From: Corynebacterium urogenitale
GTDB taxonomy: Bacteria; Actinomycetota; Actinomycetes; Mycobacteriales; Mycobacteriaceae
Assembly: GCF_009026825.1 (NCBI RefSeq)
Contig: NZ_CP045032.1
Location: 2,232,001 to 2,296,000 of the forward strand
Length of the DNA: 64,000 nt
Direction: 5' to 3'
Every line of letters begins with the position of its first letter. Positions within the stretch are counted from its first letter, which is position 1. This document shows, in pieces, positions 34,916 through 44,077 of this stretch. The notes beneath the pieces are model-generated. The model was not told the DNA's origin. It searched no databases and was given only the letters and a program-made list of their open reading frames with translations. The position numbers and the translations under genes were made by a program.

Positions 34916-34944
34916 CAAAACCCCAGCTCCAGCAGGAACTGGGG
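34916..34944 (-). terminator. terminator of tRNA-Ser(TGA)
   Basis: On the minus strand, CCCCAGTTCC/GGAGCTGGGG with a 4-nt loop is followed by TTTTG. Confidence 0.8.
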
Positions 34945-34956
34945 AAATGCTCTCTG

Positions 34957-35041
34957 CGGAAGTAGAGGGATTTGAACCCCCGGATGGTTTCCCATCGCTG
35001 GTTTTCAAGACCAGTGCATTCGGCCACTCTGCCATACTTCC
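34957..35041 (-). tRNA. tRNA-Ser(TGA)
   Basis: The 85-nt class II tRNA has acceptor GGAAGTA/TACTTCC, anticodon TGA in CTTGAAA, a long variable arm, T-arm GGTTCAAATCC and discriminator G. Confidence 0.95.
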
Positions 35042-35127
35042 ACGGCGCCGCCCACTCAAACTAAAGAAGCAGCGCTCCCCACACAATACCGCACAACTTG
35101 TCCCTCACCCTCGCTAGGGTGGGTGAC

Positions 35128-36174
35128 ATGACCAACGCAACAGCCAACGGCCCCAGCACCATGCACGCCATCGTCCAGACCGACACAACTGACCCATACG
35201 CGTTGACGTGGCAAGAAGCAGATCTGCCGCAGGTCAGCGATGGCGAAGCACTCATCGAAATTCACTATGCCGGCCTGAACCGCGCCGACACCCTCCAGAC
35301 CCAGGGTCACTACCCACCACCGAAGGGATGCACGGACATCATCGGCCTGGAAGCTAGTGGCGTCGTCATTAACCCCAATGGCGCCACGAAACCAGACGGC
35401 ACGCCATGGAACGAGGGCGACCACGTGGCCGTCCTCCTCTCCGGAGGTGGATACGCCCAATACGCCGCCGTCCCCCACGGCCAGCTCCTGCCCATCCCCG
35501 ACGGGTACAGCTTGGCCGAAGCGGCCAGCATCGTCGAAGTCGCCTGCACAGTCTGGTCGAACATCATGATGACCGCCCACGTCGAGGCCGGTGACCTCGT
35601 GCTGTTCCACGGCGGCGGAGGCGGCATCGGCATCTTCGGCATCCAGCTAGCCAAGGCCCTCGGCGCCCGCGTGGCCGTCACCGCAGGCTCCGCCGCCAAG
35701 CTGGAGACCTGCAAAAACTACGGCGCGGATATCCTCATCAACTACAAGGAGCAGGACTTCACCGAGGTCCTCAAGGCCGAAGGCGGCGCGGACGTGATCC
35801 TCGACATCATCGGGGCCAAATACCTCGACGCCAACGTGCGCGCCCTGGCAAAGGACGGCCACATGGTCATTATCGGTATGCAAGGCGGGGTCAAGGGCGA
35901 GCTCAACATTGGACGTTTGCTCTCCAAACGCGGCAGCATCTCCGCCACCGGTTTGCGTTACCGCGATGCCGAAGACAAGGCACGCATCGTCCGCGCGACC
36001 ATCGACAACGTGTGGCCACTGCTGGCCGATGGCAGCATCAGCCACCACATCGACCGCATCGTCCCCATCCAACAGGCAGCGGAGGCGCACAAGGCGCTGC
36101 TCGCCGGCGAGGTCACCGGCAAGGTTGTCTTCGAAGTCCCGCGCCAGGGCGGGACTGGCCAGGAAACTGACTAG
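35128..36174 (+). CDS. NAD(P)H-quinone oxidoreductase (PIG3/zeta-crystallin type)
   Basis: A 348-residue medium-chain dehydrogenase/reductase without structural or catalytic zinc cysteines. It has YAGLNRADTLQTQGHYPPPKG, the nucleotide-binding GGGGGIGIFGIQLAKALGA and the linker GDHVAVLLSGGGYAQYA. It corresponds in type and position to M. tuberculosis Rv3777, at the edge of the cell-wall locus. Its stop overlaps that of the convergent class V gene by 4 nt. Confidence 0.88.
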   Translation: MTNATANGPSTMHAIVQTDTTDPYALTWQEADLPQVSDGEALIEIHYAGLNRADTLQTQGHYPPPKGCTDIIGLEASGVVINPNGATKPDGTPWNEGDHVAVLLSGGGYAQYAAVPHGQLLPIPDGYSLAEAASIVEVACTVWSNIMMTAHVEAGDLVLFHGGGGGIGIFGIQLAKALGARVAVTAGSAAKLETCKNYGADILINYKEQDFTEVLKAEGGADVILDIIGAKYLDANVRALAKDGHMVIIGMQGGVKGELNIGRLLSKRGSISATGLRYRDAEDKARIVRATIDNVWPLLADGSISHHIDRIVPIQQAAEAHKALLAGEVTGKVVFEVPRQGGTGQETD

Positions 36175-37610
36175 CGCAGGCTCGCCACGGCGCGAAGGAC
36201 CTGATCCACGTCGTGGATGGTGTTGTGGGGGCTGAAGCCAATCGCGATGGCCCCCGGCCCGCCAAGCTGCTCCGTGGCGGCGGCCCGGCGGCCAGCAACG
36301 ACTCGGCCCTGGGCGCCCTCCACTCGCTCACGTTTAGCGTGCGCACCCGTGGATGCCTCCTCGAAAACGCCCATGCGCTCCAGCAGCATCGACTGACCAC
36401 GCTCCACGACAGACGCCACCACACCGCTGGCCAGCAACCGCTGATCCACCACTGACGCCGGCACACCATCGACGAGGAAGCTCACCCTCGGCACCCGTGG
36501 CACCGCATCGAAACTGGCGGGCGCTAGGTCTACGTCCCCGTCCACACCGATCACATGCACACCATCCAGGCCCTGCAACCCCTCGACGAGGCGCTTGGCC
36601 AGTCCATTCATGTACCGCACCGCCTGCGGCAGGGCCTTCTCCAGACGACGCCGCCGCGTACCAAAAGCAGCGTCATCCAACTGAGCTAAGTGATCAACCG
36701 CCGCTGGCACACCCGCCAGCAAGCCCTCAGACACACCGCCAAGTTCCAACACCCCACGGGCGCGCTGCACCGATGAAGGCACAGACGATGCGGAAGAAGC
36801 CGAATCCGCGATCAAAGACAGGTCGTAGTTCGGGCGTGGGAGGGCAGCATCAAAGAGAGATGCATCACGGAACACCAATGCGCCCACGCCAGGACCGCCC
36901 AAACCCACAAGGTCCAAAGCGACCACATCCGCGCCCATCGCATGAATATCCAGGACACGATATGGAGCAGCGGCGTCAGCATCCACCACGAACAAACCAC
37001 GAGACTTCGCATGCACCGTGTCCGCGATCGCCCGCACATCCGTGACAGCGCCGACGAACTCATTCGCAGCGGACACCGCCACCACGGCGGTATCGGGCGT
37101 CACCAATTCGGCGAACTGCCAGGTCGGGAGCATCCCCGAACCCAAATCCGGTTCCGCCCAGCGCACACGTGCACCGTACAGATCCGCTGCGCGCTGCCAC
37201 GGCTCAATATTCGCCGGTGCGTCGATACGGGAAAGCACCATCTCCTGGCCGAGGCGCAACTTCCGGCCCATGGCCGTCGCCAATTGGTTGATCAAACTAG
37301 CGCGCGAGGCTCCCAAGATCACGCACTCAGGGCGCGAACCCATGAGATCTGCCACAGCAATCCGCGCAGCATCCACGAAACTCTCACCCACACGGCGACC
37401 CGGCGCCTCCGCACGCGAATGCGAACCCCGGCTAACCTCCACCTGCTCCAACAACGGCGAGACGCGGAAACCACGCGCCACCGCCGACGAAACACGCTCC
37501 GGAACCTGCGGATGCGACTGCGCATTCACATACGTCCACCCATCAGACAAGGACGAGTACAGGCCACGGACCGTCGGGTTATCGAACACCTTAGAGAACA
37601 ACCCCTTCAC
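36171..37610 (-). CDS. class V aminotransferase-fold protein lacking the PLP lysine
   Basis: A 479-residue homologue of cysteine desulfurases, equivalent in position to Rv3778c. Fold segments are clear (VILGASRASLINQLATAMG, DADAAAPYRVLDIHAMGADVVALD). The segment that normally carries the Schiff-base lysine before GPxGxGAL reads DLVGLGGPGVGALVFRD, with no lysine. I recall the mycobacterial homologue also lacking it, so this may be a non-PLP or regulatory protein. It diverges from the Wzm gene across 300 bp. Confidence 0.8.
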   Translation of the reverse strand: MKGLFSKVFDNPTVRGLYSSLSDGWTYVNAQSHPQVPERVSSAVARGFRVSPLLEQVEVSRGSHSRAEAPGRRVGESFVDAARIAVADLMGSRPECVILGASRASLINQLATAMGRKLRLGQEMVLSRIDAPANIEPWQRAADLYGARVRWAEPDLGSGMLPTWQFAELVTPDTAVVAVSAANEFVGAVTDVRAIADTVHAKSRGLFVVDADAAAPYRVLDIHAMGADVVALDLVGLGGPGVGALVFRDASLFDAALPRPNYDLSLIADSASSASSVPSSVQRARGVLELGGVSEGLLAGVPAAVDHLAQLDDAAFGTRRRRLEKALPQAVRYMNGLAKRLVEGLQGLDGVHVIGVDGDVDLAPASFDAVPRVPRVSFLVDGVPASVVDQRLLASGVVASVVERGQSMLLERMGVFEEASTGAHAKRERVEGAQGRVVAGRRAAATEQLGGPGAIAIGFSPHNTIHDVDQVLRAVASLR

Positions 37611-37910
37611 TGGTTATTGCTGTTCGCACACTACAACCACAGCCCCAGCCAACCGACAGACAGCAACCACCAACGCCTCACTGTGCTCACGCACAAGCGC
37701 GCCAACGACCTACTATCCATCCCCAGCAGGGACAACGCACCACCCACAAAGATGGCACCAAAGTCATGCCGACGATACTAGTCGCCCTCGAGACAGACCA
37801 CCGCCTACCAGTGGACGAGCACAATCTTCAGCCTGTCGATAAGCCCCTGCGACCCGCGCGAAGTGGCGTCGGAAAAAGAAAAAACAGAAACCACGAGTAA
37901 AATCCCCACA

Positions 37911-38798
37911 ATGAGCCAGCCACGGAAAACCCCCGACCTCGCACGCATCACAGCGCGCACAGGAGACGGCAACGCGCCAAAAAGTCGCAGCGAGACCTTC
38001 AGCGCAGCCTGGCGCGACCTCAAGCTCGGATTCAGCCAGCGCGAACTCTGGCTCGCGCTCGGCTGGCAAGACATCAAACAGCGCTACCGGCGCAGTACCC
38101 TCGGCCCACTCTGGATCACCATCGCCACCGGCGTCATGGCCGTCGCGCTCGGCCTGCTGTACTCGCTGCTGTTCCAGCAATCGCTGGCCGAATTCCTGCC
38201 GCACGTCGCCGTGGGCCTCATCATCTGGGGATTCATCAGCGGCTGCATCAAGGAAGGCGCCGAAGTCTTCATCGCCAACGAAGGCCTCATCAAACAACTA
38301 CCCAGCGCGCTCAGCGTGCACGTCTACCGGCTGGTGTGGAAGCAGTTCCTCTTCCTCTGCCACAACCTGGTGATCTGGCTGGCGCTGCTCGTGATCTTCA
38401 GGCCAGCGCTCGGGTGGGAAATCCTGCTGGTCGTGCCGGCGATGCTGCTCATCATCGTCAACGGCATCTGGGTAACCATGCTCTTCGGCATCATCGCCAC
38501 CCGCTTCCGTGACGTGGCACCGCTGCTCGACTCGCTTGTGCAACTCGCGTTCTACATGACGCCCATCGTCTGGACCACCAAAACACTCAAAGAACAGGGC
38601 GGAAGCGTGGCAGAGCGCGCACGAATCGCTGAAATCAACCCGCTATACCACTACCTCGAAATTGTGCGCGCACCGATGATCGGCGAGCCGGTCGCCGCAT
38701 ACCACTGGTGGATCGTGCTCGGATTCACGGTCGTGGGACTCGGGCTGGCGCTGCTCGCCATGCGCAAGTGGCGCTACCGCGTGAGCTACTGGGTGTAG
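37911..38798 (+). CDS. wzm: polysaccharide ABC exporter permease (Wzm type, Rv3783 homologue)
   Basis: A 295-residue inner-membrane protein of the ABC-2 type with six membrane helices after an N-terminal amphipathic segment (LGWQDIKQRYRRSTLGPLWI, a Wzm hallmark). In mycobacteria the orthologous pair exports the lipid-linked galactan precursor for arabinogalactan. ATG 37911 is used; GTG 37863 would add 16 charged residues. The ATPase gene follows after 159 bp. Confidence 0.88.
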   Translation: MSQPRKTPDLARITARTGDGNAPKSRSETFSAAWRDLKLGFSQRELWLALGWQDIKQRYRRSTLGPLWITIATGVMAVALGLLYSLLFQQSLAEFLPHVAVGLIIWGFISGCIKEGAEVFIANEGLIKQLPSALSVHVYRLVWKQFLFLCHNLVIWLALLVIFRPALGWEILLVVPAMLLIIVNGIWVTMLFGIIATRFRDVAPLLDSLVQLAFYMTPIVWTTKTLKEQGGSVAERARIAEINPLYHYLEIVRAPMIGEPVAAYHWWIVLGFTVVGLGLALLAMRKWRYRVSYWV

Positions 38799-38869
38799 CT
38801 CACGCGGCGAGTAAAACCAGGTGGGCTGGCTGGTAGATCCTCACAACCGGGGCCGGGCACTGGGCATAC

Positions 38870-38957
38870 AGACATTGGACACTAAGAAAATGGGTACTGG
38901 GAAACTGAGTACCGGGATACTGAATACTGGGAAAGCACAAGGTCACAAGGTATAGAC
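38870..38957. repeat. imperfect GGGTACTG-type repeats upstream of wzt
   Basis: ATGGGTACTGGGAAACTGAG / TACCGGGATACTGAATACTGG units recur at about 15-bp spacing directly before the ATPase start. They may be leader structure or slippage products. Confidence 0.5.
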
Positions 38958-39746
38958 ATGGTCAGTATTGATACTTACGACGCGTGCGTCGACTTCCCCA
39001 TCTTCGACGCCAAGTCGCGCTCGCTGAAAAAGGCATTCCTAGGGGTGGCCGGAGGCAAGATCGGCACCAACGAATCCAACACAGTCACGGTCGAAGCGCT
39101 GCGGGACATCAACCTCCATCTGCGCGACGGAGACCGTGTGGGCCTGGTCGGCCACAATGGCGCAGGCAAGTCGACGCTGCTCAGGCTGCTGTCCGGCATC
39201 TATGAGCCGACGCGTGGTTCCGCTGTTGTCCGCGGGCGCGTGGCCCCGGTGTTCGACCTAGGTGTGGGCATGGACCCGGAAATCTCGGGCTACGAAAACA
39301 TCATCATCCGGGGGCTTTTCCTGGGCCAGACGAAGAAAGCAATGCAGCGGAAGATGGACGACATTGCCGAGTTCAGCGAACTCGGTGAGTACCTCGCTAT
39401 GCCGCTGCGCACATACTCCACAGGCATGCGCATCCGTCTGGCATTGGGCGTGGTGACCAGCATTGAGCCGGAGATCCTGCTCCTCGATGAGGGCATTGGC
39501 GCCGTGGATGCGGCGTTTATGGCGAAGGCGCGTGGGCGGCTGATGGAGATGGTGGAAAAGTCCGGCATCTTGGTGTTTGCCTCGCACAGCAATGAGTTCT
39601 TGGCGCAACTTTGTGACTCTGCGCTGTGGGTGGACCACGGTGAAGTGCGCCAGGCCGGGCCCGTTGACGAAGTGGTTGGCGCCTATGAGGGACCCGAAGC
39701 GCAGCGGCACGTGCAGCAAGTGCTGAAGGATCTTGGCCGCTGGTAA
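38958..39746 (+). CDS. wzt: polysaccharide ABC exporter ATPase (Wzt type, Rv3781 homologue)
   Basis: A 262-residue ABC ATPase with Walker A GHNGAGKST (65-73), signature YSTGMRIRLALG, Walker B ILLLDEGIGAVD and switch His in FASHSNEF. It has no C-terminal carbohydrate-binding domain, as in the galactan exporter. It pairs with the permease at 37911 to flip the polyprenyl-linked galactan across the membrane. Confidence 0.9.
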   Translation: MVSIDTYDACVDFPIFDAKSRSLKKAFLGVAGGKIGTNESNTVTVEALRDINLHLRDGDRVGLVGHNGAGKSTLLRLLSGIYEPTRGSAVVRGRVAPVFDLGVGMDPEISGYENIIIRGLFLGQTKKAMQRKMDDIAEFSELGEYLAMPLRTYSTGMRIRLALGVVTSIEPEILLLDEGIGAVDAAFMAKARGRLMEMVEKSGILVFASHSNEFLAQLCDSALWVDHGEVRQAGPVDEVVGAYEGPEAQRHVQQVLKDLGRW

Positions 39747-39832
39747 ATGGGCCTGTCCCCTGGCTGGAGGCTGCGCCTCGCCTCGTTCTTTGGCATCGCA
39801 TGATGGCCAGAGTGCTTCCATACGATACGTCT

Positions 39833-39952
39833 GTCCCAAAAGTCCACCAAAGTTTTGGCTAGCCCCTCATCAAACTTTCGCCACACCTTACTGACATGCA
39901 CAAACCTGGAGCATCCCCAAAGTCCTCCAAAGGTTTGGGGTTATTTTTGGAC
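39833..39952. repeat. two GTCCAAAA/CCAAAGGTTTGG repeats
   Basis: Copies at 39833-39860 (TCCCAAAAGTCCACCAAAG) and 39914-39952 (CCCCAAAGTCCTCCAAAGG, then TTTGGGG and TTTTTGGAC). Related copies lie at 52731 and 52811. Confidence 0.65.
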
Positions 39953-40026
39953 AACCCCCAATCACCTCAACCACAACAACCCCCAACCACCTCAACCACA
40001 ACAACCCCCAATCACCCCAACCTCCC
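39953..40026. repeat. 25-bp tandem repeat, about 3 units
   Basis: Units begin CAACCCCCAATCACCTCAAC at 39953 and again 25 and 50 bp later with single changes. No coding potential. Confidence 0.75.
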
Positions 40027-40103
40027 TGTGGAAAACCAACGTTATCCACAGGCCTGAGAATTGACGCTTCCTGAAATCCCCTATTGAGTGCGAAGATCAA
40101 ACC

Positions 40104-41114
40104 ATGGAGGGGATCCAGCCACACATCATTAATGCTCGCGAACTTTCCGCCGGGGATAGGAAGGCGCTAACACGGAAGCTCAAGAGGTCTGAAGTAATTC
40201 AGGTCGCCAAGGGTTTCTACACCGACCCGCACCTTTGGCACGAGCTCGGGAAAACCTACCAGGGGCAACTCACCCAGCAGCTCGGTCGAATCGTGCTCAC
40301 AGCACGAAGTAGCGGGAATGCTCTGGTTGTCGGCAAGTCAGCCGCGCTGATCCACCAGCTTCCTGGCAAAACCGGACGCCTCAGCCAGACCATTGAGCTC
40401 GGAAGGTTTGGATGGGGTCAGAAGAACAATTCGCCCACCCAGAAATGGCGCCAGATCCCCGCACCCCACCGAGCAAACGTAGAGCTGAAGCGGACACAAT
40501 TCGGTGATGTCTGGGTCAGCGGTCTTTTAGACACCTGCCGTGACCTGTCCCTATGGCACCCACTGGAGGACGCTGTGGTGGCAACCGAGTACGCGCTGAA
40601 CAAAGGTCTGCTCGACTGGCAAGAGTGGTTAGATTCCGAGGCTGGCCTCAAGTGCAGGCATGGAGCACGACAAGCCAGGCAGACATACAAACTCATCACT
40701 CCGTGGTCGGAGAGCCCTCGTGAATCGGAGCTAAAAATCGCGATGTGGCAGGCGGGACTGCCTGCTCCTTACCAGCAAGCCACCATCTACGACGACACTG
40801 GCCGCATCATCGGCCGTCCTGATTTTCTGCACGAAGAGGGCATTGCCAGCGAATATGACGGCGCTGATAAATACGGTGAAACTTTCCACGAAGCCCTGCA
40901 CGCTTTCCAAAAGGAACGCACTCGGGAAGCTGCGATTCAAGGTCACGGTATCCACTTCATCCGCATCAATGCCATCAACTACCGCGACGGCAGCGCCGTT
41001 CAACATATCCAGACGCTGCTGAACACCTTGCGGGACAGAGCACGCACATTAGGCACGACGCCACAGCTTCCCCGCCACCGCTGGTCTAGCCCAGGAAAGG
41101 CGTGGCGTGACTAG
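40104..41114 (+). CDS. AbiEi/DUF559-like protein with putative PD-(D/E)XK nuclease domain
   Basis: A 336-residue diverged paralogue of the protein at 10500-11540. The N-terminus resembles a winged helix (LKRSEVIQVAKGFYTDPHLW). The C-terminus has the same motif series: ITPWSESPRESELKIAMWQAG, IIGRPDFLHEEG, ASEYDGADKYGE, with Lys in the first protein's DGKGKY replaced by ADKY. It sits between Wzt and the CNNM genes in the cell-wall locus, an unusual place. The stop overlaps the convergent CNNM gene by 4 nt. Confidence 0.7.
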   Translation: MEGIQPHIINARELSAGDRKALTRKLKRSEVIQVAKGFYTDPHLWHELGKTYQGQLTQQLGRIVLTARSSGNALVVGKSAALIHQLPGKTGRLSQTIELGRFGWGQKNNSPTQKWRQIPAPHRANVELKRTQFGDVWVSGLLDTCRDLSLWHPLEDAVVATEYALNKGLLDWQEWLDSEAGLKCRHGARQARQTYKLITPWSESPRESELKIAMWQAGLPAPYQQATIYDDTGRIIGRPDFLHEEGIASEYDGADKYGETFHEALHAFQKERTREAAIQGHGIHFIRINAINYRDGSAVQHIQTLLNTLRDRARTLGTTPQLPRHRWSSPGKAWRD

Positions 41115-42307
41115 TTCTCTCTATCGACCGCAGGTGAACGGTATTGTTCGGATTCCTCCGGTATCCGCTTCTCCACGACGGGTAGGAGCTTCGTCAGGAT
41201 CGACTTGATCGAAAGCACACCAGAATAGGCTCCGTTTTCATCGATCACTACCGCGATGTGCTCCGACCGCTCTCGCATGCGAGCAAAAGCCTCGTAGACA
41301 GGAGTGGACTCGGTGATCGTCATGACCTCACGCACATGTGGGCCGATCTGTTCCTCAGCATCGGCTAGCAGTACATCGCGCACATGAACGATACCCATGG
41401 GTGCTGCTGGTGTACGGTTCCCGCCGCTGGATGACGCCACTGGATTCCCACCACCGGCAGCATCGCTGGCTCCAGTCACGTCGGCAGCACCAGCCACGCG
41501 GACAGCACCAACACGGTCGGAACCACTAACGTCGCCAGCAGCACCGGCCACGAGGATTCGCTTGTAACCCGTCTTCTGGCTCACAGCGCGCACCTCGCCC
41601 GCCGTCGCTCCCTCGGAGACAGTAGCCTGCGGACGCGCCGCGCCCGCGATCTCCGCGACAGTCATGTGTTGCAGCTCAGCCACACCGGAGATCTGCGTCT
41701 CGAACTCCGGCGCCAACGCACCGGCATTCGCCGACTGCTCCACCAACGCGCGGATCGTATCAATATCGCGACCTCCCACAGCCGCACGATCCACCGGCTC
41801 CACGCCCGTGGCTTTCACCAGCTTGTTGGCCATCACATTGACGAACTGCAGCAGCGGCTTCACAAGCATGATGAACCCACGCGCTGGCATGCTCACCAAC
41901 TTCGCCGACCGCTCAGGGTGCGCGATCGCCCAACTCTTCGGCGCCATCTCTCCCACCACGAGGTGGAGGAATGTGACGAAGACGAGCGAAAAGACGAAAC
42001 TCACCGTGCCAGCAATCGCTGCGGGAATACCCCATTCCTGCAGCTGCGGGCCCAGTGCATGGTCAACCGCCGGCTTGGTAACCGCACCGAGCGCAAACGT
42101 GCAGACCGTGATACCAAGTTGCGCACCCGCGAGCATCACTGTCAGCTCGTTCAAACTTCGCAGTGCGGCCCGCGCCGAGCGCGATTCCCCTGCCTCTTGC
42201 TCCAGCCTATTGCGCCGAGCGGCGAGCAGGCTGAACTCGACGATCACGAAAAAGGCGCTGGCCACGATCAGTGCGCTGGTCGCTAGCGTCACGACGATTC
42301 CATTCAT
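41111..42307 (-). CDS. CNNM/HlyC-family membrane protein with CBS domain
   Basis: A 398-residue protein: a DUF21 transmembrane domain (residues 1-190, with NELTVMLAGAQLGITVCTFALG and HLVVGEMAPKSWAI), then a CBS pair. The first CBS domain carries a low-complexity Gly/Ala/Ser insertion (SDAAGGGNPVASSSGG). No CorC/HlyC C-terminal domain is present. Such proteins take part in Mg2+/Co2+ transport. It overlaps the upstream paralogue by ATGA. Confidence 0.85.
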   Translation of the reverse strand: MNGIVVTLATSALIVASAFFVIVEFSLLAARRNRLEQEAGESRSARAALRSLNELTVMLAGAQLGITVCTFALGAVTKPAVDHALGPQLQEWGIPAAIAGTVSFVFSLVFVTFLHLVVGEMAPKSWAIAHPERSAKLVSMPARGFIMLVKPLLQFVNVMANKLVKATGVEPVDRAAVGGRDIDTIRALVEQSANAGALAPEFETQISGVAELQHMTVAEIAGAARPQATVSEGATAGEVRAVSQKTGYKRILVAGAAGDVSGSDRVGAVRVAGAADVTGASDAAGGGNPVASSSGGNRTPAAPMGIVHVRDVLLADAEEQIGPHVREVMTITESTPVYEAFARMRERSEHIAVVIDENGAYSGVLSIKSILTKLLPVVEKRIPEESEQYRSPAVDREN

Positions 42308-43788
42308 CGGTCGCCCTCCTTCCGCTCGTGAGCTGCATCTTCCTCAGCGTGCTCTGTCACCCCAGAAGCTCGCTCTCCCGCCCTGGACTCTCGCTCTGAC
42401 GCCTCGGACTCATCCGCGTCCTCGGAGGCAGGCCTCTCGCTGAGCTCCACCCGCACCTCAGCAGGCACGAAGCGATCCACCGACAGCACGGTCAGCTCCA
42501 GCTCCCGGTGCATCTGCTCATCCTCGACGAGTTCGCGCGGATCCACTGGCAGGTTCACGCGCACGGTCTCACCGGCGCTCGGCAGCTCACCGACCTTGGC
42601 AATCACCAAGCCAGCGAGTGTCTCCACATCAGCGACCTCCGGCAGAGCATGGCCAATCGCCCGCTCCACCTCATCGAGGTGCACATCCCCGTCCATCGTC
42701 CATGTGTTGCCACCGTGGCTGCTGATATCCCGCTCGGTGTCCTCATCGTGCTCGTCGTGAATCTCGCCAACGAGTTCCTCCGCGAGGTCCTCAAGAGTAA
42801 TCACGCCGGTAAAACCGCCGTATTCGTCAATGACGCACGCCAATTCATTCTCGGTGGCCTGCAGGTGTTCCAGCGCATCCGTCAACTGCATCATTTCGGG
42901 CACGACAAGTGGTTGTCTCATCACTTCCGTCACCGGAGTGTCTGCTGGCGTCGAATCGGAGAGCACATCACCGAGGTGCACCACGCCGAGTGGCTGGTCG
43001 TCCTCAGCGAGCACAGGGTAGCGGCTGTGCTCCGTGGCCATGCGCTGGCGGATCTCAGCGACAGTAGCGTCCGGCGCGACCACGCCGACCTGCGACCGCG
43101 GGATCATGGCATGCTCCACATCGCGGTCGTGGAAGTCCAGAATGCGATCCAGCGTGACGGACAGCTCCGGTGGCAGGTCGCCGGACTCTGTGGAATCGGC
43201 GACGATGCGCTCGAGGTCATCGGCGGTTGCGGTATCGTCTGGCTCCTCCACTGGTTGGATGCCCACGGCCTTGAGCAGCGCATTGGAGGACCAGTCGAAG
43301 AACGCAATCAACCAGCCGAACAGAGCGAGGTAGATGTTCGTCGAGCGTGCGAGGCCTTTGGACAGGGGTTCGGGGATCGCCAGCGCGAGGTTTTTCGGGT
43401 AAAGCTCGCCGAAGATCATCTGCACGACCGTGGCGATGAGCAGTGCGCCGACGGTACCGACGGCGATGGCTGTGCCCTTGGACACGCCCGTCTCCCCGAG
43501 GAGGGTGCCCAGTGCCGCGCCGACCATTGGTTCGGCGACATAGCCGACCATCAGGCCGGTGACGGTGATACCCAGCTGCGCTCCGGAGAGCATGAAGCTG
43601 GTGCGTTGTGTGACTTTGAGGGCCCGCTGCGCTGATTTATCACCGGCGTCCGCTTGGGCGCGCAGCCGTGCGCGGTCGACGGACATGAAGGCGAATTCTT
43701 GGGCGACGAAGTAGCCATTGGCCGCGATGATGAGGCCAATGATGAGGAGTCCACCGAGAAGCAGCAGAATCGCTGATGTCAGGCTCAT
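42304..43788 (-). CDS. CNNM/HlyC-family membrane protein, full-length
   Basis: A 494-residue protein: DUF21 transmembrane domain (SFMLSGAQLGITVTGLMVGY, FGELYPKNLALAIPE), CBS pair (MIPRSQVGVVAPDATV; EYGGFTGVITLEDLAEELVGEI) and a CorC_HlyC domain, then an acidic Ser/Glu-rich tail. It forms a two-gene operon with the paralogue at 41111-42307 and probably acts as a hetero- or homodimeric cation exporter. Confidence 0.87.
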   Translation of the reverse strand: MSLTSAILLLLGGLLIIGLIIAANGYFVAQEFAFMSVDRARLRAQADAGDKSAQRALKVTQRTSFMLSGAQLGITVTGLMVGYVAEPMVGAALGTLLGETGVSKGTAIAVGTVGALLIATVVQMIFGELYPKNLALAIPEPLSKGLARSTNIYLALFGWLIAFFDWSSNALLKAVGIQPVEEPDDTATADDLERIVADSTESGDLPPELSVTLDRILDFHDRDVEHAMIPRSQVGVVAPDATVAEIRQRMATEHSRYPVLAEDDQPLGVVHLGDVLSDSTPADTPVTEVMRQPLVVPEMMQLTDALEHLQATENELACVIDEYGGFTGVITLEDLAEELVGEIHDEHDEDTERDISSHGGNTWTMDGDVHLDEVERAIGHALPEVADVETLAGLVIAKVGELPSAGETVRVNLPVDPRELVEDEQMHRELELTVLSVDRFVPAEVRVELSERPASEDADESEASERESRAGERASGVTEHAEEDAAHERKEGDR

Positions 43789-44052
43789 GCCGTTCCCCCA
43801 TTCCCCCGAATTGTGCGAACGACGCCAGCAGGTGCGCTGTTATGGCGTGTCGATGAGATGTGACAGCTTTTCTGACAACAATGTGACGGGTCTTCAGAGC
43901 CCGTCGCGGATTCTTTCTTATTCGGCATGGTGCGTATTTTAGCGAATATTTTATTCAGGTGTTGCCGGGGTCTGAGGGGGTGATCTTTGTAGTACAGAGC
44001 ATGCGGGCAGCGCCACCGTCCCAACGGGGGTTAGACTCGGAAGGCGTAACTA

Positions 44053-44062
44053 GTTTCGAAAC
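44053..44062. promoter_or_regulatory. palindrome upstream of fadD
   Basis: GTTTCGAAAC is a perfect 10-bp palindrome ending 15 bp before the fadD start. It could be an operator for a lipid-responsive regulator; none is identified. Confidence 0.35.
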
Positions 44063-44077
44063 ACTCAGGATTCTCAC

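Noticed and set aside
42508..43635. 375-codon plus-strand frame opposite the CNNM gene
   Set aside because: Antisense shadow; the minus strand encodes recognisable DUF21 and CBS domains.
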